Below are positions 9,451-18,640 of a DNA stretch of 64,000 nucleotides, piece after piece. A program made the translations under genes and the position numbers. The notes under the pieces are model-generated. The model was not told the DNA's origin. It saw only the letters and a list, made by a program, of their open reading frames with translations, and did no database searches. Each line of letters opens with the position of its first letter. The first letter of the stretch is position 1. Source of the DNA: Ignavibacteriaceae bacterium (GTDB lineage: Bacteria > Bacteroidota > Ignavibacteria > Ignavibacteriales > Ignavibacteriaceae); NCBI GenBank assembly GCA_031292455.1, contig JARLHC010000008.1, positions 1 through 64,000 on the forward strand, given 5' to 3'.

Positions 9451-11428
9451 CGTTCATTCCATTGTATCCAAGCCTCTGTGCTTCTGACCAATCTTTCTCA
9501 GCCTTCACTTTATTATTGATTTTTGAATAGGCCATCCCCCTGTAATAATATCCTTCACCCGATTGAGGATCTGAATTTATCACCGTATTACAATCAGAAA
9601 TAGCTCCCTCAAAATCGTTCATGTCGATTTTCATTATTCCCCTGTTCAGATATGCATCCTGCAAACCCGGATCAATATTCAGGGCTTTGTTAAAATCATT
9701 CATTGAACCGTTATAATCCTTTAAATGATACTTTGCTTTTGCACGGTTATTATAATAAGATGCTGAATTCGGTTCTAATATTATTGCCCGGTTATAACCG
9801 ATTATCGCAGAATCAAATTTCCCCAACAAAGAATAAGTATAACCAATATTATTAAAAATTTTAGTGCTGTTAGGGTAAATTTTCTTCGCTTTATTTAATA
9901 TTAAAAGCGCTTCTTCATTTTTATTTAAAACTATCTTTTCGGCGGAAAGACTGATATATGCGTTATCTTTAAGTACATTGAGATTCGGATAAAGAGTGTC
10001 ATACTTCAGAGCATTGGTATAAAGATCTTCAGCCCGTGAATTATCCCCAAGAGTGTTATAAGTATCCCCCATATTATAGTATGGGTTGCTGTAAATCGGT
10101 ATAATTCTGATTGCATCATTAAAATCTTTTATTGCCTCTTCCATTTCCCCCTTATTCGAATAAATGCATCCCCTCGAATTCAATGCCATTGCGTTCTTGG
10201 AATTTGCATTTACTGCCGATGTAAAAAAGGATAGTGGATCTGCAAAAACTGTTGAGTGGATAAAAGATATTATAGAATATAGTAATAAAACAGGCATCGA
10301 CATTTTGATTATTTGATTGGAGGAGTATCGGGAAGGAATTTTACTTATCAGTATCCCCGCTATCAATAATATCCCCATCATCGGCAGATAAGCTCTGTAT
10401 TCAAAATATTCGATACCGATATCAGCAATATAGCTCCGGAATAACATAGGTGGAAGAAAAAATGCAAGGAACCAGAAGCACCCGAATATAATAATTCTTT
10501 TCTCTCCATCCATGAATTTTATAGTAAGCAACGTAAAAACCATTATCATTAATATGCCGACAATTATAGCTAATGTATCAAATAGCGGGAGTGTGCTCAG
10601 GTTATATGGAATAAAAAATTTGCCGAATGTAATTGGAATTGCAGGAAGATTTTTTATGAAGGGAATAATTCCGAAAATATTTGGGTCCTGCTTCATTCTG
10701 ATTACATGCTGTCTCATGCAATAAAACAGAACAAATGTAAAACACCAGACGGCAAGAAATGGAACGATCTCTTTTAAGACAATTTTTTGCTTTTTGGTAA
10801 AATATATATAGAATAAAATAATTGGTGGTATAAAAACTGCAGTCTCTTTTGAAAACACTGCAAGAAGAAAAAATGCACTATGCAGAATAAAATAAATTTT
10901 CTTCCTGTTTTCAGAATATTCTAAAAATGAAATAAAAGTCAGTAGTGCAAATAGGGCAACTAGCAGATCTCCCCTTGCCGGAACCCATGCAACAGCATGC
11001 GTAAAAAGAGGATGAATTGAGAAGAATAAGGATAGAAGAAATGAGATTTCTTTCTTTATGCCTATTTTGTTTAGGAAAAAGAAAAAAGTAATTACAGTAA
11101 GAATATGCAATATTAAATTTGAAAGGTGATAAATCCAGGGTTCCTTTCCCCCTATCTGTGCATCCAGCATAAAGGAGAGGGTCTGCACAGGACGGTAAAA
11201 TGAATCCCCGGTATTACTCATAAAAGCGTCATGTGTGAATGCTTCCTTTATGTTTTTTATATCTCCGAGTATATCATAATGTGTAACTATAATATTTGTG
11301 TCATCCAGTGTACTAAATTCAAAATCTACTACCCTGAAATATAAAACTGAAGGGATAAGCAGAAGTAAGAAGACATAAAAAAATAATCTATTCTTATTTA
11401 TATGGATATCCTTCTTTTTACTTTTCAT
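9440..11428 (-). CDS. TMTC-like GT-C membrane glycosyltransferase with TPR repeats, array copy 4
   Basis: 662 residues from the ATG at 11428. A TTG two codons earlier (11434) is possible, but the ATG lies at good spacing from AGGAAA and gives the N-terminus MKSKKKDIHI, like the neighbours' MKSKKK. Key features are LDD (41-43), YRPVQT, HAVAWVPARGDLL (Asn replaced by His at the first position), EYRAYLP and about seven TPR repeats in the last 250 residues. The TPR region is more canonical here than in copies 1-3 (SRGCIYSNKGEMEEAIKDF). It overlaps copy 5 upstream by 11 nt and copy 3 downstream by 11 nt, fitting one transcript with coupled translation. Glycosyltransferase function is inferred from the family. 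Confidence 0.77.
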   Translation of the reverse strand: MKSKKKDIHINKNRLFFYVFLLLLIPSVLYFRVVDFEFSTLDDTNIIVTHYDILGDIKNIKEAFTHDAFMSNTGDSFYRPVQTLSFMLDAQIGGKEPWIYHLSNLILHILTVITFFFFLNKIGIKKEISFLLSLFFSIHPLFTHAVAWVPARGDLLVALFALLTFISFLEYSENRKKIYFILHSAFFLLAVFSKETAVFIPPIILFYIYFTKKQKIVLKEIVPFLAVWCFTFVLFYCMRQHVIRMKQDPNIFGIIPFIKNLPAIPITFGKFFIPYNLSTLPLFDTLAIIVGILMIMVFTLLTIKFMDGEKRIIIFGCFWFLAFFLPPMLFRSYIADIGIEYFEYRAYLPMMGILLIAGILISKIPSRYSSNQIIKMSMPVLLLYSIISFIHSTVFADPLSFFTSAVNANSKNAMALNSRGCIYSNKGEMEEAIKDFNDAIRIIPIYSNPYYNMGDTYNTLGDNSRAEDLYTNALKYDTLYPNLNVLKDNAYISLSAEKIVLNKNEEALLILNKAKKIYPNSTKIFNNIGYTYSLLGKFDSAIIGYNRAIILEPNSASYYNNRAKAKYHLKDYNGSMNDFNKALNIDPGLQDAYLNRGIMKIDMNDFEGAISDCNTVINSDPQSGEGYYYRGMAYSKINNKVKAEKDWSEAQRLGYNGMNGEK

Positions 11429-13415
11429 TAGCAATTTCCTTGTAACCTAATTTTTGAGCTTCCACCCAATCTTTCCTGGCTTCTTCTGGTTTGTTAATTT
11501 TGGAATAGGCAATACTTCTACGGTAATATGCCTCTCCCCATTTCGGGTTCATCCTGATGACAGTGCTGAAATCGGAAATCGCTCCTTCAATATCATTTAA
11601 CTCGATTTTTGTATTTCCTGTATTGTACCAGGACCCCGCAGAACCGGGATCTAACTCCAAAGCTTTGCTGTAATCGGATAATGCCCCTGCAAAATCTTTT
11701 AAGGAATATTTTATTCCCGCACGGTTCGAATAATAGAATGCTGAACTTGGCTGAAATTCTATCGCTTTGGAATAATAATAAATTGCAGAATCATATCTGG
11801 CAGTGGAATAATAAATATAACCAAGATTGCTGTAAATATCACTTTTATCCGGAAATTCAGTGGCTGCTTTTTTTAATATAATTTTCGCTTCATCAAATTT
11901 TTTAAGAGCTAACTTTTCTCCTGCAAAATTATATAATATACCATATCGGAGAGCGGTTACCCCTGGCCAAAGTGTGTCGTACTTCAGTGCCTGCGAATAA
12001 CTATACTCTGCCTTTCTGTCATCCCCTGTAGAATGATATAAAATCCCTTCGTTATAGTATGGACTGCTGTAAACAGGACAAATTTTAATGGAATTTTCAA
12101 AGTCCCCCAGCGCAAGCTCTATATTTCCGCTATGGAAATATTCGTTCCCTCTTAAATTTAACGCTGAAACATTTTCAGGGTTTGAATTGATCGCTGAAGT
12201 GAAAAATGCCATCGGATCAGTATAATCCTTTGAATGTAAAAATGCCAGTATTATGAATATTAATAAAACAGGTATAATTATATTTAATATTTTCTTATTT
12301 AATGCTTTTAAAGAAGTACTGATAAATATTCCGGCAATTAATAATAAGCCTATTATTGGAAGCCCTGACCGGTGTTCAAAATATTCAGCACTGAATTCTG
12401 CTAACCTTAACCTGTAATACAGCGGTGGTAATGTAAATCCTAAAAACCATATAACTCCTAATATAAGATAAGGATTACTATATAACTTGTTCTTTGCAAT
12501 AACCCAAATGGAAATTATTATTGCCGAAATGCCGATTATAACAGATAGACTGTTAAATAAAGGCATCGTTGTTAAATCCTGGGGAATGAAGAATTTCCCG
12601 AAAATAGTTGGGATGGCAGGAAGATTCTTTATTATTGCAGTGATGCCGGATATCGAAGAAAAATCATTTACTGAAATAGCCGTAGTCCTCAGCAGAAAAT
12701 ATATGCCCAACGAACTTACCCAAATAAATGGAAACGGAATTATCTCTTTCCATAAATTCTTTTTTTTCTGAAAATAATAAAAGTATAAAGAGAATAACAA
12801 AGGAAAAACTAATGCGGTCTCCTTGGCAAAACATGCAAGTAGAAAAAAAAGAGCATGGAAAATAATGTGCTTGGTCTTCTTGCTGTTATAATAATTTATA
12901 AATGCTATAAATGATAATAATCCGAATAATATCAGATATAAATCTCCCTGTGCTGGAATCCAGCAGACTGCATTTGTGATCAGCGGATGTACCGCATATA
13001 GAAGAGCAAGAAGGAATGATACTTCTTCTCTAAAACCCGACTTTTTAAAAAAGATGAACAGGGCTATAACTATCAGAACATGTAGAAAAAGATTTGTGAA
13101 ATGATATGCCCAGGGATCCTGACCGCTGATCTGTGAGTCAATCATAAATGAAACTGTTTGAATAGGCCTGTAAAAACTGCTCCTGTGTGAGAAAAATGCA
13201 TCGGTAGTAAACGCTTTTGGAATATTATCAGGATTGCTGATAAGATCATAATTATCTTTAATTAAAGATGCATCGTCTAAATCAGTATAATTATAGTGAA
13301 TAACCCTGAAGTACAATACAAAAGGAACTATTACAAGTAATAATAAATAAACAAAAAAATTATTTTCCCCCTTAGAAACTGATTTATTCGATTTCTTTTT
13401 CTTGATACTTTTCAT
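11418..13415 (-). CDS. TMTC-like GT-C membrane glycosyltransferase with TPR repeats, array copy 5 (divergent motif)
   Basis: 665 residues from the ATG at 13415. LDD (46-48) and YRPIQT (82-87) are kept, but the otherwise constant stretch reads NAVCWIPAQGDLYL (148-161): Ala becomes Cys and the Arg of RGD becomes Gln. The second signature is EHRSGLP instead of xYRAYLP. These changes fall in the most conserved positions of the array, so this copy may have altered substrate choice or reduced activity. About seven TPR repeats occupy residues 410-660 and end in a KDWVEAQKLGYKE tail like copies 4, 6 and 7. A 65-nt gap separates it from copy 6 upstream. The family call is firm and the activity uncertain. 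Confidence 0.75.
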   Translation of the reverse strand: MKSIKKKKSNKSVSKGENNFFVYLLLLVIVPFVLYFRVIHYNYTDLDDASLIKDNYDLISNPDNIPKAFTTDAFFSHRSSFYRPIQTVSFMIDSQISGQDPWAYHFTNLFLHVLIVIALFIFFKKSGFREEVSFLLALLYAVHPLITNAVCWIPAQGDLYLILFGLLSFIAFINYYNSKKTKHIIFHALFFLLACFAKETALVFPLLFSLYFYYFQKKKNLWKEIIPFPFIWVSSLGIYFLLRTTAISVNDFSSISGITAIIKNLPAIPTIFGKFFIPQDLTTMPLFNSLSVIIGISAIIISIWVIAKNKLYSNPYLILGVIWFLGFTLPPLYYRLRLAEFSAEYFEHRSGLPIIGLLLIAGIFISTSLKALNKKILNIIIPVLLIFIILAFLHSKDYTDPMAFFTSAINSNPENVSALNLRGNEYFHSGNIELALGDFENSIKICPVYSSPYYNEGILYHSTGDDRKAEYSYSQALKYDTLWPGVTALRYGILYNFAGEKLALKKFDEAKIILKKAATEFPDKSDIYSNLGYIYYSTARYDSAIYYYSKAIEFQPSSAFYYSNRAGIKYSLKDFAGALSDYSKALELDPGSAGSWYNTGNTKIELNDIEGAISDFSTVIRMNPKWGEAYYRRSIAYSKINKPEEARKDWVEAQKLGYKEIANEK

Positions 13416-13480
13416 TGTTAATTTCTAGGTAACACGGTTTATAGACTTATTCCGGGTTTGTTCCGTCTCCCATCCGCTTA

Positions 13481-15493
13481 TTATTCTTTTTGTTCTTTAT
13501 TCATCGTATCCTTGAAACCTAATTTTCTTGCTTCCGTCCAATCTTTCTCTGCTTCAGACTGTTTATTCAATTTTAGAAACGCTTTCCCCCGGTAGTAAAA
13601 AGCCGCTCCTGAATTTGAACTCATTCCAATAGCTCTGCTTAGATCAGAAACAGCTCCTTCATAATCATTCAATTCTATCCTGGCTATTCCACTGTTAACA
13701 TATGCATCCACAAAGTTCGGATTTAATTCTGCTGACATTCTGAAATCTTTCAATGCGTTATTAAGATCTTTCAGCTTGTATTCGGCTAAACCCCTATAAC
13801 AGTAGTTGATATAATTCTGCTCTTTTTCCAATACCCTGCTGAATTCAAAGGCCGCTGAATCGTTCTTGCCTGTTTGATAATAGCATAATCCAAGATTATT
13901 ATGTAGACTGGTGATTTGGGGATATTTCCTTATTGCATATTTTATTAATAGTTCTGATTCATTATATTTTTTAAGAATTGATTTTGCGTCTGCAAGAATT
14001 ATATATGCATACTGATTTAGAATACTTTTTTCAGGTTGAATAGTATCATATTGAATTGCACGAGATAAAAGAAGCTCAGTCTTATTGAAGTCTTTTTCTG
14101 TATTATAAATACAACCTTCATTAAAGTAAGGCATGCTGTATGTCTTATCTATACTGATTGCACTGTCATAATCTGCAAATGCTGCTTCAATATTAATTTC
14201 AGAGTATCTGCCCCCTCTTGAATTATAGGCTATCGCATTATGAGGATTCCCTTTTATTGCGGAAGTAAAGAATGCAATGGGATCGGTAAAAATATCAGAA
14301 TAATTAAATGCCATTATTAAATAAATTATTAAAACGGGAATAGAATATCTCAACATTTTATTAAATGAAATTACGGCTGACCATTCCTGGATAATAAAAC
14401 CGGCTATAACCAGTATCCCGATAACCGGCAGATAAGCTCTGTAATCAAAATATTCATTGGATATATCTGCAAAAAATGATCTGAAAAGCATAGGCGGGAT
14501 TGTAAATAACAGAAACCATGCTGCCCCCCAGATGACCATTCTCTTTTCTACTTTAATAAATTTTATAGTCAATGCAGTAAAAGCTATCAATAATACTATC
14601 CCTATTAGTACCGACAAGGTATTAAAATAAGGCATCGGTGATAAATCATAAGGAATAAAGAATCTGCCGAATGTAATCGGTATTGTGGAAAGGTTTTTAA
14701 TAAAGGGAACAATCCCGAATACACTTGACGGGATCTTAACCTTAAGTACATTTCCCCGCATGTAGAAAAATATACCAAATATAAGAATCCATATTGCAAG
14801 AAACGAAACAATCTTTTTTAAAACGACTTTTTCCTTTAAAACATAATACGAATAAGTTAATATAAGGACCGGGATCAGAACAGATGTCTCTTTGGAAAAG
14901 ACTGCCATTGCAAAAACAATCCCGTGTAGAAACATATAATTCTTTTTTCCGCTCCTACAATATTTAATAAAAGTTATAAAAGAAAGGAGACTGAATAAGC
15001 AGAGAAGCAGGTCCCCCCGTGCCGGTATCCATGCCACGGCATTTGTGAACATTGGATTAATCGCAAACAACAATGAAAGAAGGAATGATATTTCATCTTT
15101 TATTCCTGTCTCTTTTAAGAAAAAGAAAAGTGTAATTACAGTAAGTATATGTAATAATAAATTTGAAAGGTGGTACATCCATGGCTCAGTCCCTGATATC
15201 TCGGCATCAACCATTAAGGATATTATCTGCATCGGACGATAAAAGGCATCCCCTCTGTCACTCTTTAAAGCATCATGAGTAAAGGCTTCTTTTAGATTGA
15301 TTTTATTCCCTTCGAGGTTATTTATATTGATGATTAAAGATTCGTCATCAAGACCGGTCAATCCGAAATTCACGACCCTGAAATATAATATCGAAGGAAC
15401 AACAGCAAGAATTAATAAATAAAAAAATAAATTGCTTTTATCTGCCGATCTTTGATTACCTGACTGTATTTTCTTTTTTGCCGATTGTTTCAT
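13481..15493 (-). CDS. TMTC-like GT-C membrane glycosyltransferase with TPR repeats, array copy 6
   Basis: 670 residues from the ATG at 15493; a TTG three codons upstream (15502) is the alternative start. The gene begins inside the 3' end of copy 7, overlapping it by 38 nt. LDD is at 48-50, followed by YRPMQI, NAVAWIPARGDLL, DYRAYLP and C-terminal TPR repeats. The first 160 residues and the GNKINLKEAFTHDA and KVKIPSSVFGIVPFIKNL segments are very close to copy 7 at both protein and DNA level, so copies 6 and 7 look like the most recent duplication. The role is inferred as transfer of a lipid-linked sugar to exported protein. Confidence 0.77.
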   Translation of the reverse strand: MKQSAKKKIQSGNQRSADKSNLFFYLLILAVVPSILYFRVVNFGLTGLDDESLIININNLEGNKINLKEAFTHDALKSDRGDAFYRPMQIISLMVDAEISGTEPWMYHLSNLLLHILTVITLFFFLKETGIKDEISFLLSLLFAINPMFTNAVAWIPARGDLLLCLFSLLSFITFIKYCRSGKKNYMFLHGIVFAMAVFSKETSVLIPVLILTYSYYVLKEKVVLKKIVSFLAIWILIFGIFFYMRGNVLKVKIPSSVFGIVPFIKNLSTIPITFGRFFIPYDLSPMPYFNTLSVLIGIVLLIAFTALTIKFIKVEKRMVIWGAAWFLLFTIPPMLFRSFFADISNEYFDYRAYLPVIGILVIAGFIIQEWSAVISFNKMLRYSIPVLIIYLIMAFNYSDIFTDPIAFFTSAIKGNPHNAIAYNSRGGRYSEINIEAAFADYDSAISIDKTYSMPYFNEGCIYNTEKDFNKTELLLSRAIQYDTIQPEKSILNQYAYIILADAKSILKKYNESELLIKYAIRKYPQITSLHNNLGLCYYQTGKNDSAAFEFSRVLEKEQNYINYCYRGLAEYKLKDLNNALKDFRMSAELNPNFVDAYVNSGIARIELNDYEGAVSDLSRAIGMSSNSGAAFYYRGKAFLKLNKQSEAEKDWTEARKLGFKDTMNKEQKE

Positions 15494-17471
15494 TAAACCC
15501 AAGTTTACGGGCTTCCGCCCAATCTTTTTCTGCTTCAGCCTGTCTATTCATATTTGAATATGCATTCCCCCTGTAATAATAAGCTTCACTTGATTCTGAA
15601 CTTAATCTAATCGCCCTACTCAGATCTGATACAGCTCCTTCATAATCATTTATTTTTATCCTCGTAATTCCACTATTAACATATGCATCAACAAAATTCG
15701 GTTTTAATTCTGCTGATATTCTGAAATCATTCAAAGCTCTGTTATAATCCTTTAATCTCGATTCGGTTAAACCCCTATAATAATATATTATAAAATTTTG
15801 CTCCTTTTCTAGTACTATACTGAATTCATAAACAGCCAAATCATTTTTGTCTGCATAATAATAACACAAGCCAAGATTATTATGAAGACTGATCATCTGG
15901 GGATATTTACTTATCGCATTTTTCAGTACAGTTTCTGCCTCATCATATTTTTTTAGACTTAGTTTTGCTCCCGCAAGATTTATATATACATTCTCATTGA
16001 GCATGCTTACATCAGGATGAAGCGTATCATACTTAAGCGCAAGAGTAAAGAATTGCTCAGCTTTACTTAAATCTTTTAGAGAATTATAAATATTCCCTTT
16101 GTTATAGTAAGGATAACTATATGTTGGACTTATTCTGTTTGCACTATTATAATCTGCAAGTGCAGGTTCAATTTCGTTATGCGCTTGATAAATATTTCCT
16201 CTTGCATTATAAGCTATCGCATTAGCTGAACTGCTTGTTATTGCCGAAGTAAAGAATGCGAGTTGATCGGTAAAAACTTCAGAGTAATTATAGGCTATTA
16301 TTGAATAAACTATTAACACGGGGATAGAATATCTTAACATTTTATTAAATGATATTCCGGTAGGCCATTCCTGGATAATAAAGCCTGCTATAACCAGTGT
16401 CCCGATAATCGGTAGATAAGCCCTGTAATCGAAATATTCACTTTCTATATCTGCAAAAAATGATCTGAAAAACATCGGCGGAATTGTAAAAGCAAGAAAC
16501 CATATGGCTCCCCAAATTACTATTCGCTTCTTCACTTTAATAACTTTAAAAGTTAAAGCAATAAAAACTATCAATAATATAATCCCTGTTATTGTTGATA
16601 CCGAGTCAAAGAAAGGCATTGGTGATAAATTATATGGGATGAAGAACCTGCCGAATGTAATTGGTATTGTAGGAAGGTTTCTAATAAAGGGAACTATCCC
16701 GAATACACTTGACGGGATCTTTACCTTTAATACATTTTCCCGCATGTAGAAAAATAACCCGAATAGCACAATCCATATTGAAAAAAATGGAACAACCTTT
16801 TTCAGTTCGAATTTTTCTTTTAGCACATAATATGAATATATCAGCATAAGGACAGGAAGCATAACTGATGTTTCTTTTGAAAATACTGCTGCAGCAAAAA
16901 CAATTCCATGAATAACAATATAAACCTTTTTCCCGCTCTTAAAATATTCAGTAAAAGTTATAAATGAGAATAAGCCTAATAAGCATAGAAGCAGATCCCC
17001 CCGCGCCGGAATCCATGCTACTGCATTCGTAAACATCGGATTAACAGCAAATAATAATGAAAGAAGAAATGAAACATCTGCCTTAATACCTGTCTTTTTT
17101 AAGAAGAAAAAAAGTGTAACTACGGTAAATATGTGTAATAATAAATTTGTCAGGTGATACATCCACGGTTCTTTTCCACTTATCCCAGCATCAACCATAA
17201 GGGATATTATCTGCATCGGACGGTAAAAGGATATCCCTTTATCACTCAATGTGGCGTCATGAGTAAAGGCTTCTCTTAGATTGATTTTATTCCCTTCGAG
17301 GTTGTTTATATTAATGATTATAGATTCATCATCAAGCCCGCTCAACCCGAAATTTAAAACCCTGAAGTATACCACCGATGGTATCAATATGAGAAAAAAT
17401 AAGTAAGTTATTAAACTCCTTTCGTATCTCATGGCAGATTTTATAGGTCTATTTGTCTTCTTACTTTTCAT
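15456..17471 (-). CDS. TMTC-like GT-C membrane glycosyltransferase with TPR repeats, array copy 7 (promoter-proximal)
   Basis: 671 residues. It is the first of the seven copies in transcription order, and its ATG at 17471 overlaps the stop of the GT2 sugar-donor synthase gene by 11 nt. LDD (46-48), YRPMQI, NAVAWIPARGDLL and DYRAYLP are intact, and TPR repeats cover about 415-655. A rarer feature shared with copy 6 is GNKINLREAFTHDA after the acidic pair. Direct overlap with the GT2 gene argues that donor synthesis and transfer are made together, as Dol-P-Man synthase and TMTC enzymes act together in eukaryotes. The chemical identity of the sugar is not shown by the sequence. Confidence 0.78.
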   Translation of the reverse strand: MKSKKTNRPIKSAMRYERSLITYLFFLILIPSVVYFRVLNFGLSGLDDESIIININNLEGNKINLREAFTHDATLSDKGISFYRPMQIISLMVDAGISGKEPWMYHLTNLLLHIFTVVTLFFFLKKTGIKADVSFLLSLLFAVNPMFTNAVAWIPARGDLLLCLLGLFSFITFTEYFKSGKKVYIVIHGIVFAAAVFSKETSVMLPVLMLIYSYYVLKEKFELKKVVPFFSIWIVLFGLFFYMRENVLKVKIPSSVFGIVPFIRNLPTIPITFGRFFIPYNLSPMPFFDSVSTITGIILLIVFIALTFKVIKVKKRIVIWGAIWFLAFTIPPMFFRSFFADIESEYFDYRAYLPIIGTLVIAGFIIQEWPTGISFNKMLRYSIPVLIVYSIIAYNYSEVFTDQLAFFTSAITSSSANAIAYNARGNIYQAHNEIEPALADYNSANRISPTYSYPYYNKGNIYNSLKDLSKAEQFFTLALKYDTLHPDVSMLNENVYINLAGAKLSLKKYDEAETVLKNAISKYPQMISLHNNLGLCYYYADKNDLAVYEFSIVLEKEQNFIIYYYRGLTESRLKDYNRALNDFRISAELKPNFVDAYVNSGITRIKINDYEGAVSDLSRAIRLSSESSEAYYYRGNAYSNMNRQAEAEKDWAEARKLGFNETIGKKENTVR

Positions 17472-18210
17472 TAAATCTGAACAGGGCCGAATGAATTATT
17501 TTCAACTTGTTTAACCTGTATAGTAGGCTCACCTTTAAACATCCAAGCCCGTATTTAACAGAATTAAGGAAATTTATAGATGATGAATCGGTTTCATATT
17601 TGGTAGGACATGTAATTTCCCCGACACTGTATCCTTTATATAATACCTGGGCTATTAGTTCATTATCAAATACAAATCCATCAGAATTTAATTCAAATGG
17701 AATGGATGAAAGGACTTCTTTTGTATACGCCCTGTATCCGGTATGGTATTCTGATAATTTGGCGCCAAGCAGAATATTCTGAATGAACGTCAGTAGCCTG
17801 TTTGAGAAATATTTATATATCGGCATCCCCTGTTTTAATGCCTTTCCTCCTAATATCCTGGAAGCAAATACTGCATTGAATTCCCCGGTTAAAAGCATTT
17901 CTACCATTACAGGAATCAATTTAGGAGTGTATTGATAGTCAGGATGAAGCATGATTATTATATCGGCACCTGTTTCTATCCCGTATTTGTAACAGGTTTT
18001 CTGATTTCCCCCGTATCCTCTGTTCTTATCGTGTAAAATTGTTTTTATCCCCAGCTCGCGCGCTATCCGAACCGTCTCATCACTGCTCTTATCATCTACT
18101 AATAGTACATCGTCCGCATAATCCATGGGGATTGCTTTATATGTTCTTTCAATAGTTTTGGCAGCGTTATAAGCGGGTAATACGATTAAAACCCTTTTAT
18201 TCCGGGACAT
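17461..18210 (-). CDS. GT2 family polyprenyl-phosphate sugar (dolichol-phosphate-mannose-like) synthase
   Basis: 249 residues and soluble: no membrane segment was seen, unlike fused DPM-type enzymes. The GT-A fold motifs are VLPAYNAAKTIE near the N-terminus, LLVDDKSSDET (nucleotide binding), LHPDYQYTP (the acidic metal/donor site in the HPD form common in this bacterial subgroup) and EYHTGYRAYT. The family transfers a sugar from a nucleotide donor to polyprenyl phosphate at the cytoplasmic face. It is the first gene of the minus-strand transcript and overlaps the first GT-C gene by 11 nt, which suggests it supplies their lipid-linked donor. The ATG at 18210 has AAAGAG about 6 nt upstream. Mannose is a guess; glucose or another hexose is equally compatible. 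Confidence 0.82.
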   Translation of the reverse strand: MSRNKRVLIVLPAYNAAKTIERTYKAIPMDYADDVLLVDDKSSDETVRIARELGIKTILHDKNRGYGGNQKTCYKYGIETGADIIIMLHPDYQYTPKLIPVMVEMLLTGEFNAVFASRILGGKALKQGMPIYKYFSNRLLTFIQNILLGAKLSEYHTGYRAYTKEVLSSIPFELNSDGFVFDNELIAQVLYKGYSVGEITCPTKYETDSSSINFLNSVKYGLGCLKVSLLYRLNKLKIIHSALFRFNEK

Positions 18211-18640
18211 TTTAGCTCTTTAATTAAGACAAATTGTTATGCCATTCGTAAAATAATTAAATTTTTACTTAATTACTCGTAAAAGAATAATTTGTATGAT
18301 TAAAACAATATTATATTATCATTAATTCAGTAAATTTTTCCCTCTTTAATGCCTGTAATAAGATTATTTCAATGTCTATTTGTTATTTCGTTATTTCACC
18401 CCCTTAATTAAAAGTATGTTCATAGGGTACTTTATTTTGACCCGGCATATTTTCTGAGAATACGATTTCAAAACGCTTTCAAAACGTTTTCAGACACTTT
18501 CTGCCTCATCCTCTTCAGTTCAGTATCAGACATTTACTTTTAATAACACATGCCGGTTCGTACAATTAATTCTCAGAAATACAATCTTTTCCTATATTTC
18601 CCCCTGTTATTTTAAGTTTATTCTTTAATAAGGAACTTCC
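18211..18640. promoter_or_regulatory. Divergent intergenic region between GT2 operon and beta-CASP gene
   Basis: 430 nt without a gene. It must contain the promoter of the glycosyltransferase array (leftward) and that of the beta-CASP gene (rightward). The left half is very AT-rich. Around 18466-18490 the 10-mer TTTCAAAACG occurs twice, 11 nt apart, and the second copy runs into the perfect palindrome AAAACGTTTT (18481-18490), a shape like LacI-family operators. No promoter consensus could be fixed with confidence. Confidence 0.35.

Larger units (their letters stand above)
3324..17471 (-). repeat. Seven-copy tandem gene array of GT-C/TPR proteins
   Basis: Seven head-to-tail paralogues with a period of about 2.0 kb. 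All are co-oriented and 664-679 codons long before start correction. Five of the seven upstream junctions, counting the join to the GT2 gene, are overlaps of 10-40 nt; the other two are gaps of 65 and 84 nt. The same membrane topology and signature motifs recur in every unit, while loops and TPR units diverge. No transposase, integrase or flanking direct repeat was seen, so unequal crossing-over between homologous copies is the likely mode of growth. Confidence 0.85.

Noticed and set aside
3324-17471. Seven-copy array as an artefact of assembly duplication
   Set aside because: Copies differ throughout at protein level, with different lengths, starts and TPR tails, so they are true paralogues rather than a misassembled repeat.
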